From positions 1-54,340 of the forward strand of contig JBKQLU010000031.1 of NCBI GenBank assembly GCA_052326585.1: a stretch of 54,340 bases of DNA, read 5' to 3'. Positions within the stretch are counted from its first letter, which is position 1, and the number at the start of each line of letters is the position of its first letter. This document shows positions 35,720 through 43,829 of the stretch, piece after piece. Source of the DNA: JAPLJC01 sp052326585. GTDB taxonomy: Bacteria; Desulfobacterota; Desulfobaccia; Desulfobaccales; 0-14-0-80-60-11. A program made the translations under genes and the position numbers. The notes below the pieces were generated by a model, which saw only the letters and a list, made by a program, of their open reading frames with translations, had not been told where the DNA came from and ran no database searches.

Positions 35720-37093
35720 TTACTCATAGCGCAGCGCCTCGATGGGATCGAGCCGGGAGGCCTTGTAGGCCGGGTAAAAGCCGAAGGCGATGCCGACGCT
35801 GGCCGAAACCAGCACCGCGGCGATAATCGCTCCCAGGGAAACCGCGGTCGGCCAGCCCAATACCAGCGACACCACGTAGGAACTGCCGCGTCCTAAGAGG
35901 ATGCCCATAGTCCCGCCCAGCAGGCAGAGCAGCACGGCCTCGGTCAAAAACTGGCGCAAAATGTCACCCGGCTCCGCACCCACCGCCATGCGCAAGCCGA
36001 TCTCCCGGGTCCGCTCGGTTACCGAGACGAGCATAATGTTCATGATGCCGATGCCGCCCACCAGCAGCGAGATCATGGCCACGCATAGGAGCAGCTTGGT
36101 CATCATCTCCGCGGTGGCGCTCATCGTCTTGGTAATCTCGGTCATGTCCCGAATGATGAAATCATCCGGATCGTTATCGCGCAGGCGGTGGCGCTGCCGG
36201 AGCAAGTCACTGATCTGTCGGATGGCCGGGGAAATCTGCTCCGCGGCCGGCGCCGCGGTGAGGATCTGGTCGACGTTGGCGAAGCGAGTCTGTTGCTGGG
36301 TGTCGGTCTGTTCCGTGGTCGATGGCACCGGATAGAGATTCTGCGCCGTCTCCGGGTAGATGTTGTTAAGCGAATTGACTTCGGCGCTGCTGGCGGCGCT
36401 TATCGAGCTCTGGTTGCCGCCGGAAAGCGTGGCGGCGACCACGCGATATTTGATCGTCGTCCAGGGCGCCAAAAGGATATCGTCCTGGTCCAGGCCCATC
36501 AGATTGGCGCCTTTCTTGTGCAACACGCCGATGACCTTGAAGTCTACGTTTTTGATGCGCACATGCTTGCCGAGGGGCGACTGGCCGCCAAAGAGCTCTC
36601 TGACCACAGTCTCGCCGACCAGGCAGACTTTGCTCGAGTTCAGGACTTCATGGTCGGTAAAGGCTTCCCCCTCGGCCATTTCGGTCCAATCGCGGATATC
36701 GAGAAAGGCCGGCGCGGTGCCACAGACGTAGGTCGGCACCCAGTTCTGATTGCCGTATACTACCTGGGCCCGGGCGCGCACGATGGGCGCCGCCCAGACC
36801 ACGGACGGGCATTCTTTCAGGATCGCCTCCATATCCTCCGGGGTCAAGGTCATCATGGCGCCGGAGCCGGTATTGACGCCGGCGATATTCATGGACCCCG
36901 GCAGGACCACCACCGTGTTGGCGCCCATGCTGGCCATGGTGCGCTGGATGGCGACCTTGGCCCCATTGCCGATCTCCATCATGGTGATCACCGCCGCCAC
37001 GCCGATGACTATGCCCAGGGTCGTCAGCGCCGCCCGCATGATGTTGTGGCGCAGCGCTAGAGAGGCCATCTTCAAGGTGCGGACACTTTTCAC
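35720..37093 (-). CDS. MacB-type ABC permease (FtsX/MacB_PCD)
   Basis: 457 residues. Four transmembrane segments in the MacB layout: one near the N-terminus (LTTLGIVIGVAAVITMMEIGNG), then a 270-residue periplasmic domain, and three at the C-terminus (LLLCVAMISLLVGGIGIMNIMLVSVTERTREIGLRMAVGA; LLGGTMGILLG; IAAVLVSASVGIAFGFYPAYKASRLDP). The periplasmic part has an insertion with a glutamine-rich loop (EQTDTQQQTRF) not usual in E. coli MacB. GTG start overlaps the ATPase stop (GTGA). In canonical MacB the ATPase and permease are one protein; here they are separate. Confidence 0.93.
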   Translation of the reverse strand: MKSVRTLKMASLALRHNIMRAALTTLGIVIGVAAVITMMEIGNGAKVAIQRTMASMGANTVVVLPGSMNIAGVNTGSGAMMTLTPEDMEAILKECPSVVWAAPIVRARAQVVYGNQNWVPTYVCGTAPAFLDIRDWTEMAEGEAFTDHEVLNSSKVCLVGETVVRELFGGQSPLGKHVRIKNVDFKVIGVLHKKGANLMGLDQDDILLAPWTTIKYRVVAATLSGGNQSSISAASSAEVNSLNNIYPETAQNLYPVPSTTEQTDTQQQTRFANVDQILTAAPAAEQISPAIRQISDLLRQRHRLRDNDPDDFIIRDMTEITKTMSATAEMMTKLLLCVAMISLLVGGIGIMNIMLVSVTERTREIGLRMAVGAEPGDILRQFLTEAVLLCLLGGTMGILLGRGSSYVVSLVLGWPTAVSLGAIIAAVLVSASVGIAFGFYPAYKASRLDPIEALRYE

Positions 37094-37800
37094 GAGGCGC
37101 CTCCCGCACTCTGAGGTGCGCCGCCAGCCTCGATGAGGCCGTCCTTGATGAGGATGATACGGCTTGCATGCTGCGCGACGCCGGGATCATGGGTCACCAT
37201 GATCAGGGTGATGTGATCCGTTTGGTTAAGCTGCTGAAAAGTTTGCAGTATTTCCTCGCTGGTGCGCGAGTCTAGATTGCCGGTGGGTTCGTCGGCGAAA
37301 AGCACTCGCGGCTGGTTGATCAGCGAACGGGCGATGGCGACCCGCTGCTGTTCGCCACCCGAGAGTTGTGACGGCCGGTGATGCATACGGTCCGACAAGC
37401 CGACTTTTTCGAGCAAAACCGCGGCGCGTCGTGCCATCTCAGCATCACTGAGGTTATCCCGACAGTACATGAGCGGCATCAGGACGTTCTCAAAGGCCGT
37501 CATGCGCGGCAGCAGGTTGAAACTCTGGAAAACAAAACCGATCATGCGGTTACGCAGCCTGGCTCGTTCTTTGGGCGTCAGCCCGGAGATTTCCCGGCCG
37601 TCGAGCCAGTATTCCCCCGAGGTCGGGTGATCGAGGCAACCCATAATGTTCATCAGGGTGCTCTTCCCGGAACCGCTGGCCCCCATCAGCGCCACGAATT
37701 CGGACCGGGCGACCCGCTGCGAAATCCCCTTGAGCACCGGCAGGTCGAGTTCACCCAGGTTGTAGGTCTTGCAGACGTCGTGGAGTTCGATGAATTCCAT
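37090..37800 (-). CDS. MacB-type ABC ATPase (LolD-like)
   Basis: 236 residues from MEFIELHDVCKTYNLGELDLPVLKG; ATG 37800 follows the macA-like stop by 19 bases, so the longer frame from 37908, which overlaps macA, is rejected. Walker A GASGSGKST, FQSFNLLPRMTAFENVLMPLMYCR, signature LSGGEQQRVAIARSL, Walker B VLFADEPTGNLDS and H-loop VTHDPGVAQH are complete. It powers the mechanotransmission-type exporter formed with the following permease. Confidence 0.94.
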   Translation of the reverse strand: MEFIELHDVCKTYNLGELDLPVLKGISQRVARSEFVALMGASGSGKSTLMNIMGCLDHPTSGEYWLDGREISGLTPKERARLRNRMIGFVFQSFNLLPRMTAFENVLMPLMYCRDNLSDAEMARRAAVLLEKVGLSDRMHHRPSQLSGGEQQRVAIARSLINQPRVLFADEPTGNLDSRTSEEILQTFQQLNQTDHITLIMVTHDPGVAQHASRIILIKDGLIEAGGAPQSAGGAS

Positions 37801-37819
37801 ATCCGGCTCGTGACCGAGT

Positions 37820-39214
37820 TTAGTGGGGGCCGCCGGGAGCGGCTTGATGCTGCCCGCCGCGCAAGCGCCCCATTTGCGGGATGAATGGGCTGGCGCCGGC
37901 ACTTTCACCGCCCTCCGGCTCGCGTTTGCCTTCGGCGATGACCACCGGCAGACCTTCGCTCAGCCCCTTGCCGCTCACTTCGGTCCAGACGCCGTCCGTC
38001 AGGCCGACATGGACCTGCAGGGGCCGGAGGCGATCGCCTTCAGGGACCCAGACAGTGCCGCGGGATGCTACCGCGCCGCCCCCTCTGACCTGCCCCGCCT
38101 CCTTCCCGGAGGCGCCGGCCGCAGCCTCGGGCGCCCCGCCTGCCGCCAAGGCCAGCCGTCTGCTCCGGGGAGCCCAGCGCAGCGCCGCGTTCGGCACCAG
38201 CAGCACGTCCTGGCGGCGGCCAACTTCGAATTGCAGGTTAGTCGTCAGATAGGGCAGCAGTTTGCCATCGGAGTTGTCGCAGTTGACCTCGACCGTGTAG
38301 GTGACCACGTTCTGGGACATGGTGGCATTTAGGCGGATCCTGCCGACAACCCCGTGAAAAACCTGGTCGCCAAAGGCGTCCACCGTGAAAGTCACCTGCT
38401 GGTCAAGATGAATATTACCGATATCGGCTTCATTGACCGAGGCCCACACCTGGATGCGCTTGAGGTCTACGGCGAGCAGAAAGAGGCTGGGAGTGGTGGT
38501 AGTGGAAACGATGGTCTGGCCGATATTGACGCGGCGGTCAATGATGACGCCGGCGACCGGCGAGGTGATGGTGCAGTAGGCCAGGGTCTCCTCATCCTTT
38601 TTCAGGGTGGCGGCCGCCTGGGACACCGCCGCGGCCGCCTGCTCCACGCTGGCCAGGGCCAGCGCCACGTTCGCCTTGCCAACCAGGTAAGTGGCCTTGT
38701 ATTGATCATAGGTGGTCGCCGCCAAGGCCTGGGACGGTCCGAGCTTCTGGGCGCGATTCCAGTCCGCCTCAGCCTCCCAGAGCTTGGCCTGCATCTGCAA
38801 CACGTTGGCTTTGGCGTTGACCAGGTTGGCCCGGGCCTGTTGCAAGGCGGCCTTATCAATCGCCACCGCGGCGACGTAGAGCGTGTCGTCTATGTGCGCC
38901 AGCACACTCCCCGGCTTCACGACCGACCCATAGTCGATGAGCTTACCATGCGCGTCCCGGCCGAAGGAGAGGATAATACCGGCCACCTGGGCGCCGATGT
39001 CGATGACCTGCTCCGGCTCCACCGTGCCGGTGGCGCTGATCGTCGCCAGCAGGTCGCCCCGCCTCACCAATACGGTGCTGAACCCGGTGGCTCGACTGCC
39101 GCCGCGCAGCAAATAGCCCAGCAATAAGAGGACGGCAATCAGCCCCGCCAGGACAATAAGCTGGAGGCGCCTATCGAGCCCCGTCAATTTTTCAATCCGA
39201 TAGCTTATGGCCAC
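37820..39214 (-). CDS. MacA-type periplasmic adaptor protein
   Basis: 464 residues from GTG 39214 (GAGG eight bases upstream). One N-terminal anchor (LQLIVLAGLIAVLLLLGYLL), a biotinyl-lipoyl half (ISATGTVEPEQVIDIGAQVAGII), a long coiled-coil hairpin (ALQQARANLVNAKANVLQMQ...AAAAVSQAAATLKKDEE), the second lipoyl half (CTITSPVAGVIIDRRVNIGQTI) and a beta-barrel/membrane-proximal domain. It bridges the MacB-type transporter and the TolC-type duct. The low-complexity insertion near residues 360-395 (GAPEAAAGASGKEAGQVRGG) is unusual. First gene of its operon. Confidence 0.94.
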   Translation of the reverse strand: MAISYRIEKLTGLDRRLQLIVLAGLIAVLLLLGYLLRGGSRATGFSTVLVRRGDLLATISATGTVEPEQVIDIGAQVAGIILSFGRDAHGKLIDYGSVVKPGSVLAHIDDTLYVAAVAIDKAALQQARANLVNAKANVLQMQAKLWEAEADWNRAQKLGPSQALAATTYDQYKATYLVGKANVALALASVEQAAAAVSQAAATLKKDEETLAYCTITSPVAGVIIDRRVNIGQTIVSTTTTPSLFLLAVDLKRIQVWASVNEADIGNIHLDQQVTFTVDAFGDQVFHGVVGRIRLNATMSQNVVTYTVEVNCDNSDGKLLPYLTTNLQFEVGRRQDVLLVPNAALRWAPRSRRLALAAGGAPEAAAGASGKEAGQVRGGGAVASRGTVWVPEGDRLRPLQVHVGLTDGVWTEVSGKGLSEGLPVVIAEGKREPEGGESAGASPFIPQMGRLRGGQHQAAPGGPH

Positions 39215-39543
39215 GTCGGCGCATCCTCTGAATGGCCTTTCCCGACCCCGATAAAATCAGTCCCAGGAAGGGGGACGCAGGAGAGAGGCAAGCAAGGCAG
39301 TTTAGGCTCGTAATGAAGGACAAGCAAAATCCTGTCAATCTGGCCGGCAATCTTACCATTACCATATTAACAAATTTTCGAGCCGATGTCGGCGTCGAAA
39401 AGGCGATTCCCCATAACCGCGGGCAGCCGATTTACCGGAACCGACCCGGCGGTTATGGCGGCGGCCGCGTTTTTTCGGTGGCTTTTGGGAAATTTTAAGT
39501 TACAGTTATCTATTGCATTAGAAATAGAAGGCGGGACGGAATT
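39215..39543. other. Divergent promoter region of macA and rpmE
   Basis: 329 bases between the divergently read genes. GC-rich with an AT-rich stretch near 39357-39380 and 39490-39530. I see no strong hexamer pair, operator or repeat; promoters for both units should lie here. Confidence 0.4.
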
Positions 39544-39771
39544 ATGAAGACAGCCATTCATCCCAAGCTTATCAAAACGACGGTGCGTTGCGCCTGCGGC
39601 ACCGAGTTCGTCACCGGTTCCACCCGGGACAATATCCGGGTGGAGATCTGCTCCAAGTGCCATCCCTTCTTTACCGGCAAGCAGAAGTTGATGGACACCG
39701 CCGGCCGGGTGGAACGCTTCCGGCGCAAATACGCTCACCTGCAAAAACCAGCCGCCGAAAAGGCCGAATGA
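39544..39771 (+). CDS. rpmE: 50S ribosomal protein L31
   Basis: 75 residues, MKTAIHPKLIKTTVRCACGTEFVTGST. The zinc-ribbon form of L31, with cysteines in RCACG and CSKCHPFF. Its 3' end overlaps the start of the DUF1385 gene by the ATGA motif, a common pair in Desulfobacterota. Zinc-binding L31 can act as a zinc store and is swapped for a cysteine-free form under zinc limitation in some bacteria. Confidence 0.97.
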   Translation: MKTAIHPKLIKTTVRCACGTEFVTGSTRDNIRVEICSKCHPFFTGKQKLMDTAGRVERFRRKYAHLQKPAAEKAE

Positions 39772-40760
39772 AGCCGGAGGAGACTCATCTGGCGGTGGGA
39801 GGCCAGGCGGTGCTGGAGGGCGTGATGATGCGCTCCCCCCATGCCCTGGCCATCGCGGTGCGGCGTCCCGACGGCTCCATCTGCCTCAAGGACGAGCCTT
39901 ACCATTCTCTGGCGGATCGTCTGCCGATCCTGAAGCGCCCCTTGCTGCGCGGCCCCCTGGTCCTCATAGAGGCCATGGTTACCGGGGTCCAGGCCCTGAG
40001 CTTTTCAGCCCAGGCCGCGCTCCAGGAGGAGGAAGACGACGAGCCGCCCCTGGGCTGGGTCAGCATCTCCCTTACCCTGGGAGGCGCCTTCGTGCTGGCC
40101 TTCCTCCTCTTCGGCTTTCTGCCCCACTGGCTCAGCGGTTTTTTGGGCCGCCTGCTGGGACATGCGCTCACCCCGGCGGACCTCTCCTTTCACCTCATCG
40201 ATGGCTTCATCAAGGCTTCCTTCATCCTGTTATATCTCTGGGGCATCTCCTTGTTCCCCGATATCCGCCGGGTCTTCCAGTATCACGGCGCCGAGCACAA
40301 GTCCATCTGTACCTTTGAGTCGGGCCAGCCCCTGGAATTGGAGTACGCTCGCCGCCACCCTACGGCGCACGCCCGCTGCGGCACCTCCTTCATCCTGGTG
40401 GTGCTGCTGGTAAGCATCTTGATCTTCGCGGGCTTCTTCCCGCTCTTTCCGGGTTTGACCCACAGCGGCCTGGCCAACAATCTGCTCCAGGTGCTGGTCA
40501 AGGTTGGCCTGATGTTCCCCATTGCCGCCCTATCCTATGAAATCATCCGTTGGGGTGGGGGACACCGGGACCATTTCCTGGCCCGCTTCCTGCTCTGGCC
40601 GGGGCTGGCCACCCAGCGCCTCACTGCCCTGGAACCGGACGATTCCCAGTTGGAAGTGGCATTGGAAGCCTTGAAGGCGGTGGTGGTCCGTGAACAGGAT
40701 CCCGAGGCCGCCGCGGCCCCGGCGCTGGCGTCTCAGCCCTGCACCCAATGCCAGCACTGA
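39768..40760 (+). CDS. DUF1385 membrane protein
   Basis: 330 residues from MKPEETHLAVGGQAVLEGVMMRSPHALAIAVRRPDGSI, the strictly conserved DUF1385 opening. Four to five membrane segments follow, and the family signature YHGAEHKSICTFESGQPLE and HARCGTSFILVV are present. Start ATG overlaps rpmE stop (ATGA). The role is not known; the family is usually next to rpmE and prfA in bacteria of this kind. The longer frame from 39588 is rpmE read in another frame. Confidence 0.95.
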   Translation: MKPEETHLAVGGQAVLEGVMMRSPHALAIAVRRPDGSICLKDEPYHSLADRLPILKRPLLRGPLVLIEAMVTGVQALSFSAQAALQEEEDDEPPLGWVSISLTLGGAFVLAFLLFGFLPHWLSGFLGRLLGHALTPADLSFHLIDGFIKASFILLYLWGISLFPDIRRVFQYHGAEHKSICTFESGQPLELEYARRHPTAHARCGTSFILVVLLVSILIFAGFFPLFPGLTHSGLANNLLQVLVKVGLMFPIAALSYEIIRWGGGHRDHFLARFLLWPGLATQRLTALEPDDSQLEVALEALKAVVVREQDPEAAAAPALASQPCTQCQH

Positions 40761-41677
40761 CCCCTGACTCGGACCCGCTTCCTCCCTCCGCCAACCCCAA
40801 CCGCAACCCGAAGACCGAAAGCCCCAAACTTTATATCGGCCCGGCCGGCTGGGATTATCCCGACTGGCAGGGGGTGGTCTATCCCGCCGCCTTAAAGGGC
40901 GCCGGCCGGCTTACCTTCCTGGCGACGCTCTTCAACGTGGTGGAGATCAATGTCACCTTTTACCGGCCCATCTCTCCCCAGGATGCGGGCCGCTGGCTGG
41001 CGGCGGTGGCGGCAAATCCGGAGTTTCGCTTCACCGCCAAGCTTTGGCAGGTTTTTACCCACGCCCGGACCGGGGCCGCCCCGAAATGTGAGCAATTTAA
41101 GCAGGGGTTGGCGCCGCTTCGGGACGCCGGACGCCTGGGGGTGCTCCTGGCCCAGTTTCCCTATTCCTTCCATAACATCGAGGCAAACCGCAGATACCTC
41201 TTGGGTCTCAAATCCCGCTTCGGGGAGTACCCCCTGGCGCTGGAGGTGCGGCATCGGTCCTGGCAACAACGGGCGGTGCAGGACTTTTTGCGCGACGCCG
41301 GTTTCGATTTTTGCAATATCGACCAGCCGCAGGTTTCCTATGGCATGGGGGCCACCCGCTGGGTCACCGGTTCCCGGGGCTACCTGCGCTGCCACGGCCG
41401 CAGGCAGGAGGCCTGGTTCCAATTCGGAGAGGACCGGCAGGCCCGTTATGACTACCTCTATGGCCCGGAGGAACTGGCAGAGCTGGCCGACCGGGCCCGG
41501 GAGCTGATGGCCAAGGCCCCCCAGGTCTATGTCATCTTCAACAACCACCCGGCCGGCCAGGCGGTGGCCAACGCCCTGGAGCTGCTCCACCTCCTGAAAG
41601 CCGCCGGGCCCCCTACCCTGCCTCCCGGTCTGGCGGCGGCCTTTCCCAGGCTCGCCCGGAGCGCCCTCCCGCTGTAG
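40748..41677 (+). CDS. DUF72 family protein
   Basis: 309 residues, TIM-barrel-like YecE/DUF72 family: LYIGPAGWDYPDWQGVVYP, LFNVVEINVTFYRP, RFTAKLWQVFTH, ALEVRHRSW, YLRCHGR, YLYGPEELAEL, VYVIFNNHPAGQAVANAL. The start overlaps the end of the DUF1385 gene by 13 bases in another frame, so the first 20 residues are variable and the core begins at residue 28. Function unknown. It is followed by a family B palindrome. Confidence 0.9.
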   Translation: MPALTPDSDPLPPSANPNRNPKTESPKLYIGPAGWDYPDWQGVVYPAALKGAGRLTFLATLFNVVEINVTFYRPISPQDAGRWLAAVAANPEFRFTAKLWQVFTHARTGAAPKCEQFKQGLAPLRDAGRLGVLLAQFPYSFHNIEANRRYLLGLKSRFGEYPLALEVRHRSWQQRAVQDFLRDAGFDFCNIDQPQVSYGMGATRWVTGSRGYLRCHGRRQEAWFQFGEDRQARYDYLYGPEELAELADRARELMAKAPQVYVIFNNHPAGQAVANALELLHLLKAAGPPTLPPGLAAAFPRLARSALPL

Positions 41678-41700
41678 CCGCGGGCTTTAGCCTGCGCTCA
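41674..41700 (+). repeat. REP-like palindrome, family B
   Basis: GTAGCCGCGGGCTTTAGCCT, starting inside the last codons of the DUF72 gene. Confidence 0.75.
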
Positions 41701-41843
41701 TTCTAATGAGTATTTCCAAATCTTAAGCTGCGCGGCTACATTTTAACGGCCCAAAAATCCAGGATTTTATTAAAGGAAGACCTGAGACCCGGCGCCGCAA
41801 GACCCTTGACAGCAGCCCGGGGCCAAGATATCAATAATTTGCC

Positions 41844-43223
41844 ATGGATCAGAAAATCTCCACCGTTTCTTTATCACCGGCTTTCGCGCAGGTTTTGGCG
41901 TCCCCCGCTCCCGGCCAGGTCCGCAGTCTGAAGGCGGACCCACTCATCAAGCTGCTGGTGCCCCTGCTGCTGGCGCTGACTTTCTGGATGGCCTACGCCT
42001 GGGGCTCGCTGGGCTCCTATTGGCAGCAGTTTAGCAGCCACACCTCCGGCTCTCTATTTCTTAGCCTGGCCCGCGCCTATGCCCTGATGCTGCTGGCCTT
42101 ACAGCTATTGCGCACCTTTTTTTGGGCCGCCTATCGCCCCTACCCGCTGGCCCAAGGCCCCTGGCCCACCCTGACCATCATCATGCCGGCCTATAACGAA
42201 GGGGCCATGGTGGAGAAGGCCGTGGCCCACGTGGCGGCCTCCGACTATCCGGCCGACCGCCTGGAAATCATCTGCATCGACGACGGCTCCACGGACGACA
42301 CCTGGGAATTTATCCAACGGGCCAGCCGCCTCTTTCCCTCCCTGGTCAAGGCCATCCGCTTCCCCGCCAACCGCGGCAAGAAAGAGGCCCTATACGCCGG
42401 CTTCAGCCAGGGCCGGGGCGAGATTTTCATTACCGTTGATTCCGACAGCGTCATCGAACCGCAGGCCCTGCGCCACCTGGTTTCCCCCCTGATGCAGGAT
42501 GACAAGATCGGGGCGGTGGCCGGCAACGTCAAGGTCTTCAACCGCCACCAGAGCTTTATGGGCAAGATGCAGGGGGTGCGCTTTATTAACCTCGATTACC
42601 TGCGGGCCGCCCAATCCTGGTATCGCACCGTGATCTGCACCCCGGGCTCCCTGTCGGCCTACCGGAGATGCGCCCTCAGCCCCATTTTGTCCGCCTGGCG
42701 GCGGCAGAGCTTTCTGGGAGCCCCTTGCCGCCACAGCGAAGACCGGGCCTTGACCAATTTTATCCTGCGGGCCGGCTACTACACCTGCTACCAGCGCAGC
42801 GCCGTGGTCCACACCCTGGTCCCGGAAACCTACCGGGGGGTCTGCAACATGTACCTGCGCTGGGAGCGGGGCAACGTGCGGGAATCCTGCGTCCAACTGA
42901 GCTATCTCTTTACCCGCTACCGAACCCGCCATCGCCTCCTGCCGCTGGTGGAATTCTTTCTGAGCCAGTTAGAATATCCTCTGGCCGTGCTTTTTTTCGG
43001 CCTCCTGCTGCTTGCGATCGCGGCTCATCCCGCCATGATCTTCAACCTGCTGTGGCTGCTGGCGCTGGGTTCGCTCGCGAATCTAATCTATTATCTCTGG
43101 CTGGAGCGGGACCTCGATTTCGTCTATGGCGTCATCTACAGCTTCTATGCCTTTTTCCTGCTGCAATGGATCTATCCTTACGCCTGCGCCACCGTCCGTG
43201 ACTGCCATTGGCTGACGCGCTGA
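41844..43223 (+). CDS. Membrane glycosyltransferase family 2 (PgaC/BcsA-like)
   Basis: 459 residues. Two N-terminal membrane segments, a cytoplasmic GT-A domain with TIIMPAYNEGAMVEKA, IDDGSTDDT, VDSDSVIEPQAL (DxD), a C-terminal SEDRALTNF (catalytic Asp) and LRWERGN, then three or more membrane segments. This is the processive synthase layout (beta-glycan polymerase). In the Q-x-x-R-W motif Q is replaced by Met (MYLRW), an uncommon variant. The sugar and polymer are not known; there is no c-di-GMP PilZ domain in the chain and no export operon next door. No ribosome site is clear before the ATG. Confidence 0.85.
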   Translation: MDQKISTVSLSPAFAQVLASPAPGQVRSLKADPLIKLLVPLLLALTFWMAYAWGSLGSYWQQFSSHTSGSLFLSLARAYALMLLALQLLRTFFWAAYRPYPLAQGPWPTLTIIMPAYNEGAMVEKAVAHVAASDYPADRLEIICIDDGSTDDTWEFIQRASRLFPSLVKAIRFPANRGKKEALYAGFSQGRGEIFITVDSDSVIEPQALRHLVSPLMQDDKIGAVAGNVKVFNRHQSFMGKMQGVRFINLDYLRAAQSWYRTVICTPGSLSAYRRCALSPILSAWRRQSFLGAPCRHSEDRALTNFILRAGYYTCYQRSAVVHTLVPETYRGVCNMYLRWERGNVRESCVQLSYLFTRYRTRHRLLPLVEFFLSQLEYPLAVLFFGLLLLAIAAHPAMIFNLLWLLALGSLANLIYYLWLERDLDFVYGVIYSFYAFFLLQWIYPYACATVRDCHWLTR

Positions 43224-43513
43224 GAGCTCTGGCAAAACCTGAGATTTTTCGCTGCGCTCAGAATGACATTTTTGGGCAGATTGAAGTTTTGCAGTAGTTT
43301 CTCTGCTTCAGCCATTAGGCCAGCGTCCCCGGGGACTTTGCTGGGAAAGACTCCGCCCACCGTTGGCCTTATGAAAAATCCTGCCAAAATATTCTCCCCG
43401 AATCTTGAAAATTTCATAATCATAATTATTTTAAATTCTACCTAACTATATAAGCGGTGGATTGTCTATACTATTGAGAGGATAGAATCTTTCAATCCAT
43501 TGTCAGGCAGGTG
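43224..43513. repeat. Family E half-element with outer GCAAAAC arms
   Basis: 43231-43293 reads GCAAAACCTGAG, a TTCGCTGCGCTCAGAATGAC half, then TTTTGGGCAGATTGAAGTTT and TGC. The two ends are inverted copies (GCAAAAC...GTTTTGC), so it is a compact 63-base mobile-element-like palindrome. After it comes an AT-rich stretch, 43390-43445, with TTGAAA at 43405 and TATTTT 16 bases later. Confidence 0.6.
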
Positions 43514-43642
43514 ATGAACGTGGAATTCTTCCTGTTTTCCTTGATATGTTTCTGTTGCGTCTATGCCCTGGCCTGTTGCGTTTTCTGCATGTGTGACACC
43601 TCGCACCGCCGGGGTCAGGTCCTCTACCGGCTCCATAGATGA
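43514..43642 (+). CDS. Possible 42-residue cysteine-rich membrane peptide
   Basis: ATG 43514 (preceded by AGGCAGG) to TGA 43640-43642 encodes MNVEFFLFSLICFCCVYALA followed by CCVFCMCDTSHRRGQ and VLYRLHR. One membrane helix carries seven cysteines (ICFCC and CCVFCMC), then a basic cytoplasmic tail. No family is known to me. The peptide may be real, but a reading frame of this size can occur by chance. Confidence 0.35.
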   Translation: MNVEFFLFSLICFCCVYALACCVFCMCDTSHRRGQVLYRLHR

Positions 43643-43829
43643 TCGCCCCGTAGTTAAAGCCGTTTTCGCGTTAGCCCCTTTCCGGCCCAATATCATTTTT
43701 AGCGCAGCGCTGAATCCAGCCCTGCGCCGTCTAGTCCCTGCGCTAAGCTCAGGGTGACAGAAAAAAGGGTGTGGCTGGGTTTGGCCTTGACCCAGGCGCC
43801 GGACCTCCAGTCCTCACCGCGGACTCTCC
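43643..43829. repeat. Gap with a degenerate family E hairpin
   Basis: 43694-43760 holds TTTTTAGCGCAGCGCTGAAT and CGCTAAGCTCAGGGTGACA, a decayed long hairpin between converging genes; may help end feoB transcription. Confidence 0.6.

Noticed and set aside
37801..37908. Longer start for the MacB-type ATPase at 37908
   Set aside because: It lies within macA, gives a proline/alanine-rich leader absent in the family, and ATG 37800 fits the spacing after the macA stop.
39588..39767. Upstream extension of the DUF1385 frame through rpmE
   Set aside because: It is rpmE in another frame; the conserved DUF1385 start is at 39768.
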